Shown: one piece after another, positions 5,203 to 7,681 of the stretch | How positions within the stretch are numbered: position 1 is the first letter of the stretch | Layout of the letters: every line of letters begins with the position of its first letter | DNA from: Moraxellaceae bacterium | GTDB taxonomy: Bacteria; Pseudomonadota; Gammaproteobacteria; Pseudomonadales; UBA3067 | Direction of reading: 5' to 3' | DNA: 7,681 nt | NCBI GenBank assembly: GCA_002401525.1 | Contig: NVTH01000164.1 | Coordinates: forward strand, 1 to 7,681 | Program-made: the position numbers and the translations under genes | The notes under the pieces: generated by a model | What the model saw: the letters and a program-made list of their open reading frames with translations, nothing else | Told to the model about the DNA's origin: nothing | The model's database searches: none

Positions 5203-5287
5203 CCTCTGCGGTATGAGCAAAATTATCCGTCACTAAATCGCTGGCCACTACAACCGAAGCACATTAAACTCGCCTTTTTATCCACTA

Positions 5288-5944
5288 ATGTCTTTTCAAA
5301 TTCACGAGTTATCCATGCCCAAAGCCAATACGCTTGTTGTTCTTGATTTTGAAACCACCGGTCTCTCTCCAGACCAAGGTGACCGCGCCATTGAAATCGG
5401 TGCTGTTCGTATCGTTGAGGGCGAGATCACTGACAGTTTTCAAGCATTAATGAACCCCGGGATGCGTGTAGACAGCTTTATCGAAAGCTATACCGGCATC
5501 AGCAATGAAATGTTGGAAGACGCTGAGCCCTGCGGCACCGTGATGAACCGCTTTGCTGATTATATCGGCGACGATAATTTGCTTGCGCACAATGCCTCTT
5601 TCGATAAACGCTTTTTGGATGCGGAGTTCGAGCGCATCCCGCGTAGGTATAGCGGCGAATTCGCCTGCTCCTTGTTAAGTGCTCGACGCATTTTTCAAGG
5701 CGCGCCCAATCATAAATTGGGCACCTTAATTGACTACACCAAGATCCCCACCGACGGCTCTTTTCATCGCGCATTATTCGATGCTGAAATGACTGCAAAA
5801 CTTTGGTTAAAAATTATTGAGGCCATCCATCAGCAACTGACGCTTGAGCATATTCCTTTTGCTCTAATACAAAAACTTTGTGTGACGCCGAAAAAAAATG
5901 TCGCTAAGTTTTTGCTTAACTGGCAAGCACGGGCTCAGGCGTAA
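5288..5944 (+). CDS. DnaQ-like DEDDh 3'-5' exonuclease
   Basis: This is a 218-residue protein of the DEDDh exonuclease superfamily, which removes nucleotides from DNA or RNA 3' ends using two metal ions. Exo I is VVLDFETTG with D20 and E22. Exo II is LLAHNASFDKRF with D106. Exo III is HRALFDAEMT with H160 and D165. All five catalytic residues are present. The domain fills residues 15-180, and the last 40 form a short helical tail ending QARAQA. It resembles stand-alone DnaQ/PolC-type exonucleases, and no polymerase part is attached. The start could be ATG 5288 or ATG 5315 (residue 10). Neither has a strong ribosome-binding site, although GAG lies seven bases before the second, so the mature protein may be 209 residues. 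Its role in repair or proofreading cannot be told from sequence. Confidence 0.88.
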   Translation: MSFQIHELSMPKANTLVVLDFETTGLSPDQGDRAIEIGAVRIVEGEITDSFQALMNPGMRVDSFIESYTGISNEMLEDAEPCGTVMNRFADYIGDDNLLAHNASFDKRFLDAEFERIPRRYSGEFACSLLSARRIFQGAPNHKLGTLIDYTKIPTDGSFHRALFDAEMTAKLWLKIIEAIHQQLTLEHIPFALIQKLCVTPKKNVAKFLLNWQARAQA

Positions 5945-6115
5945 TTTTTTTGCTTTGTCTTTTGGGGTTACGTGACGACGAAGATTGATTGGATTTGATT
6001 GGCGGTGTTTTCTCGAGTTTGCGCTCGTTTTGTTGGTGATGTTATGTTGGGTGCCAAATGGATAATCACTACCATATTGTCGTGGAGACAATCGAAGGGA
6101 AGCTCTTTAGGTGAT

Positions 6116-6131
6116 TGCAAGACCTGACCCC
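6116..6131 (-). repeat. Solitary element end (right-type)
   Basis: TGCAAGACCTGACCCC is identical to the last 16 bases before the outer AT of the complete element's right terminus. It is directly followed by GGGGTTGCA, so CCCCGGGG (6128-6135) forms a palindrome with TGCAA and TTGCA on either side. No matching left end lies nearby, so this is an orphan or decayed element. Confidence 0.7.
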
Positions 6132-6322
6132 GGGGTTGCAGTGGATATTCGCTTCTTTATGGTTCTTTTGATCCAGTCGACTTTTTTGATTGAATATCGA
6201 AGAATTAAAAACGCTAATGCACGCTATAAAGGATATATCTAAATTCGATATAAAGCCGAACATTTTGTCAGTAATGTGTTACATAGCGTCATTGAGGTTG
6301 TATGGAAAATAGCTAAGAGACT

Positions 6323-6344
6323 CTCCCGTAGGCTGGAGTTTTTT
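6323..6344 (+). terminator. Weak possible terminator
   Basis: CTCC (6323-6326) and GGAG (6335-6338) form a short stem followed by six T residues (6339-6344) on the + strand, immediately beyond the sulfotransferase stop codon. The four-pair stem is weak. It could stop + strand transcripts from entering the sulfotransferase antisense, but the nearest + strand gene ends about 380 bp upstream. Confidence 0.3.
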
Positions 6345-7484
6345 CTAGATTACATTGCTCATTGAAGTGATTGTGCTGCTGTCTTTGCCGTCGGCAAAGG
6401 GCTTGCCTTTTGGGTAATATTTCGCGAGTGGGTAGTGTTTTGATTCCAGTCGATCTTGACAGAATTCCATAATAGTTTCAGATTCGGAATCGCTTACATC
6501 TTTGTATCGATCAACGGTTCCTGCTTGCATAAAGCGTACGGTTTCGAGACATTCAGAAAAAACATTAGGGGAGAACATTGAAAAGTGCTCTTCATGTTCT
6601 TTCATGTATTCGAAGGACGAACGATGCACGACTTTATTAATTTCGTCTTCCGTTAAATCCATGGCAAGAAAATCGGCTACCTTGCGAACTGCTGCGGGCA
6701 AATCTTTCTTCATGGATTCGTAATGAACAAATAAAACGTTTTGATGGTCCTCTGTTCTACGCCACCAACCTTCAACATGCTCGGGCCAGGCTCTCCAAAA
6801 CATATCATCACTGCAATACCACTTCAGCATGTTTTCTCTATTCGGAACAGAGGGGCCAGCCAGTAAACGAATAAAGTCGAGGCAGCTTGCAAAGCAGCTG
6901 ACGGGGTGGCGGGTGACGTAAATATATTGGGCTTTGTCACTGTAAGGGCACAAGTCTGCGGGCATATGAGTTTTAATAATACGACTGTTCTTTTCTCCCA
7001 CTAGTGGCGCACGATCGAAGGGAACGCTGGAAGTAGGGGAGGTCTCTATCCAAGGGCTTAGAGCGTACATGTGACGATAACCGTCGTCGCCGAGATTGCC
7101 CTCGCCGCGATGTAAAATCTCAAAGACTATTTGTTGCATCCAAGTGGTACCGCATTTCATTTGGGTGGCAATAAAAATGTCATTTTCTTGGGGTTTATAA
7201 TGATTCGTAAATCGATACGATTTCTTGGTTGACATGATTAAAGGGCCGGTCACGCCGTTGTAACGCATCAAGGGTGGAGTACGCAGCCTAAATACTTTTG
7301 AAACGAGCACAAAAAATGGATAGATAAAGCGACCGTGGTATCGAATCCTAGCTCGCATATTGCGACGTTCGGCAAGGGGTAAAGCGAAATAATTATCGCC
7401 CCGAGTTTTGAGTTCAAAATAAAGCATCATTGAACCCAAATAGATAAAGTAAGCACTTAAAAGGATACAAATTAGGTTTAACAT
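6345..7484 (-). CDS. Membrane-anchored sulfotransferase
   Basis: This is a 379-residue sulfotransferase-family protein, expected to move a sulfuryl group from PAPS to an unknown hydroxyl acceptor. Residues 1-22 are hydrophobic and probably one membrane segment. Residues 53-66 (FIYPFFVLVSKVF) may add a second or peripheral contact. The domain begins near residue 100. The 5'-phosphosulfate loop is ATQMKCGTTWMQ (106-117, K110). KTHMP (171-175) supplies a candidate catalytic H173. The 3'-phosphate motif is YVTRHPVSCFAS (R192, S200). The C-terminal motif MQAGTVDRYKD (319-329) keeps G322 of the usual RKGxxGxWK but has Q-A in place of R-K, so cofactor grip may differ. Length is somewhat above cytosolic sulfotransferases because of the N-terminal anchor. 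The ATG has only a weak GAG upstream. No PAPS-synthesis genes are visible nearby. Confidence 0.87.
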   Translation of the reverse strand: MLNLICILLSAYFIYLGSMMLYFELKTRGDNYFALPLAERRNMRARIRYHGRFIYPFFVLVSKVFRLRTPPLMRYNGVTGPLIMSTKKSYRFTNHYKPQENDIFIATQMKCGTTWMQQIVFEILHRGEGNLGDDGYRHMYALSPWIETSPTSSVPFDRAPLVGEKNSRIIKTHMPADLCPYSDKAQYIYVTRHPVSCFASCLDFIRLLAGPSVPNRENMLKWYCSDDMFWRAWPEHVEGWWRRTEDHQNVLFVHYESMKKDLPAAVRKVADFLAMDLTEDEINKVVHRSSFEYMKEHEEHFSMFSPNVFSECLETVRFMQAGTVDRYKDVSDSESETIMEFCQDRLESKHYPLAKYYPKGKPFADGKDSSTITSMSNVI

Positions 7485-7503
7485 AATAAATTGCTCGATT
7501 TTA

Positions 7504-7522
7504 TTATCATTTTAGATGATAA
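7504..7522. promoter_or_regulatory. Inverted repeat upstream of the sulfotransferase gene
   Basis: TTATCAT (7504-7510) and ATGATAA (7516-7522) are perfect 7-bp arms around TTTAG, ending 20 bp from the sulfotransferase start codon on the - strand. A third related half-site, TATCATAA, follows at 7526-7533. The spacing suits a repressor operator. There is no G+C-rich stem, so I do not read it as a terminator. Confidence 0.45.
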
Positions 7523-7557
7523 GGCTATCATAAAGCTTGGGAATACCAAAGAGGGAG

Positions 7558-7584
7558 ATGGGGTCAGGTCTTGTACTAACGCAC
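7558..7584 (+). repeat. Left-type element end preceding the transposase gene
   Basis: ATGGGGTCAGGTCTTG (7558-7573) is identical to the start of the element at 2666, and similarity continues through TAACGCAC (7577-7584). It ends 22 bp before the transposase start codon. It is the best evidence that the small elements and this transposase belong to the same family. Confidence 0.75.
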
Positions 7585-7606
7585 CCCTGCTGCTAACGTA
7601 TGCCCC

Positions 7607-7681
7607 ATGGCTAGACCAATAAGAATTGAATACGCAGGTGCTCTCTATCACGTCACTTCCCGAGGGAATCGGCGAGAAAAT
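7607..7681 (+). CDS. REP-associated-type Y1 transposase, N-terminal 25 codons only
   Basis: The frame reads MARPIRIEYAGALYHVTSRG and then NRREN to the window edge. This is the characteristic opening of Y1 (IS200-like, REP-associated) tyrosine transposases, which act on single-stranded DNA with an HUH motif and one catalytic tyrosine. Those catalytic residues lie beyond the window, so activity cannot be judged. The start codon is preceded by a G-poor region without a clear ribosome-binding site. The element end 22-49 bp upstream suggests the gene lies just inside the left terminus of an autonomous copy. Confidence 0.85.
   Translation, partial: MARPIRIEYAGALYHVTSRGNRREN

Larger units (their letters stand above)
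4952..5287. other. Divergent intergenic region between ATPase and exonuclease
   Basis: This 336-bp gap separates two divergently read genes. It holds the three phased repeats (5004-5063) nearer the ATPase and a 13-bp tandem triplet (5164-5202) nearer the exonuclease. A 95-residue - strand frame crosses the region, but it runs through the repeats, resembles no family I know and is not supported. I do not see a confident sigma70 promoter for either gene. Confidence 0.5.
5945..6344. other. Gene-free stretch between exonuclease and sulfotransferase
   Basis: A T-run follows the exonuclease stop without a good stem. An element end sits at 6116-6131. The rest, including AT-rich sequence around 6160-6265, contains only short - strand frames with no family resemblance. 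A weak hairpin with a T-run closes the stretch at 6323-6344. Confidence 0.45.

Noticed and set aside
4961..5248. 95-codon open frame on the - strand upstream of the ATPase
   Set aside because: It is built from the phased repeats and the 13-bp tandem units, has no ribosome-binding site or known domain, and is better explained as regulatory DNA.
5499..5798. 99-codon frame antisense to the exonuclease
   Set aside because: Arg- and Cys-rich shadow of a gene with all catalytic residues in place.
5864..6263. Two overlapping short - strand frames after the exonuclease
   Set aside because: They overlap the exonuclease end and an element end, show low-complexity composition and no recognisable motif.
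6502..6723. 73-codon + strand frame inside the sulfotransferase
   Set aside because: Antisense shadow without its own signals.

Overview
The window looks like an accessory or variable stretch of a gammaproteobacterial chromosome, possibly marine. That placement is an inference from protein style (ParDE- and StbDE/RelBE-like modules, a DnaQ-type exonuclease, a small outer-membrane barrel protein and a REP-associated transposase) and was not tested by any search. Gene density is low, intergenic gaps are long, and short repeated sequences recur across the whole window.

Layout, left to right. Positions 1-125 are the right part of a small terminal-inverted-repeat element. A degenerate TACGTGTG tandem array and a decayed element end follow. 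A ParDE/RelE-type toxin-antitoxin operon (481-1022, + strand) has a palindromic operator just upstream. A gene-poor stretch (1023-1880) holds an element end (1052-1067), a remnant of an AAA ATPase gene with most of the reading frame deleted (1345-1428, - strand) that keeps its upstream 22-bp-phased repeats, a G10 tract, and a promoter for an outer-membrane beta-barrel protein (1881-2483, + strand). That gene ends in a strong intrinsic terminator. A complete copy of the inverted-repeat element lies at 2666-2892.

The middle holds a second toxin-antitoxin operon on the - strand (antitoxin 3263-3514, toxin 2989-3273; StbDE/RelBE type) and an intact ATPase of the AAA_14/DUF4143 type (3704-4951, - strand). 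Upstream of the ATPase are three direct repeats spaced exactly 22 bp apart. A DEDDh 3'-5' exonuclease (5288-5944, + strand) reads divergently from the ATPase. An orphan element end lies at 6116-6131, followed by a membrane-anchored sulfotransferase (6345-7484, - strand). The window closes with the first 25 codons of a Y1 (REP-associated type) transposase at 7607, preceded by the same end sequence that borders the small elements.

Two themes link the parts. First, the end sequence GGGGTCAGGTCTTG, or its complement, occurs seven times (two copies degenerate). It forms both termini of the 227-bp element and sits 33 bp before the transposase start codon, which suggests that a Y1 transposase family mobilises, or once mobilised, small non-autonomous elements here. 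Second, the ATPase locus exists twice: once intact, and once as an in-frame deletion remnant about 3.5 kb away with the same promoter-side repeats. The 22-bp-phased repeats and the ATPase therefore appear to have been duplicated as a unit. No RNA gene or CRISPR array was recognised.
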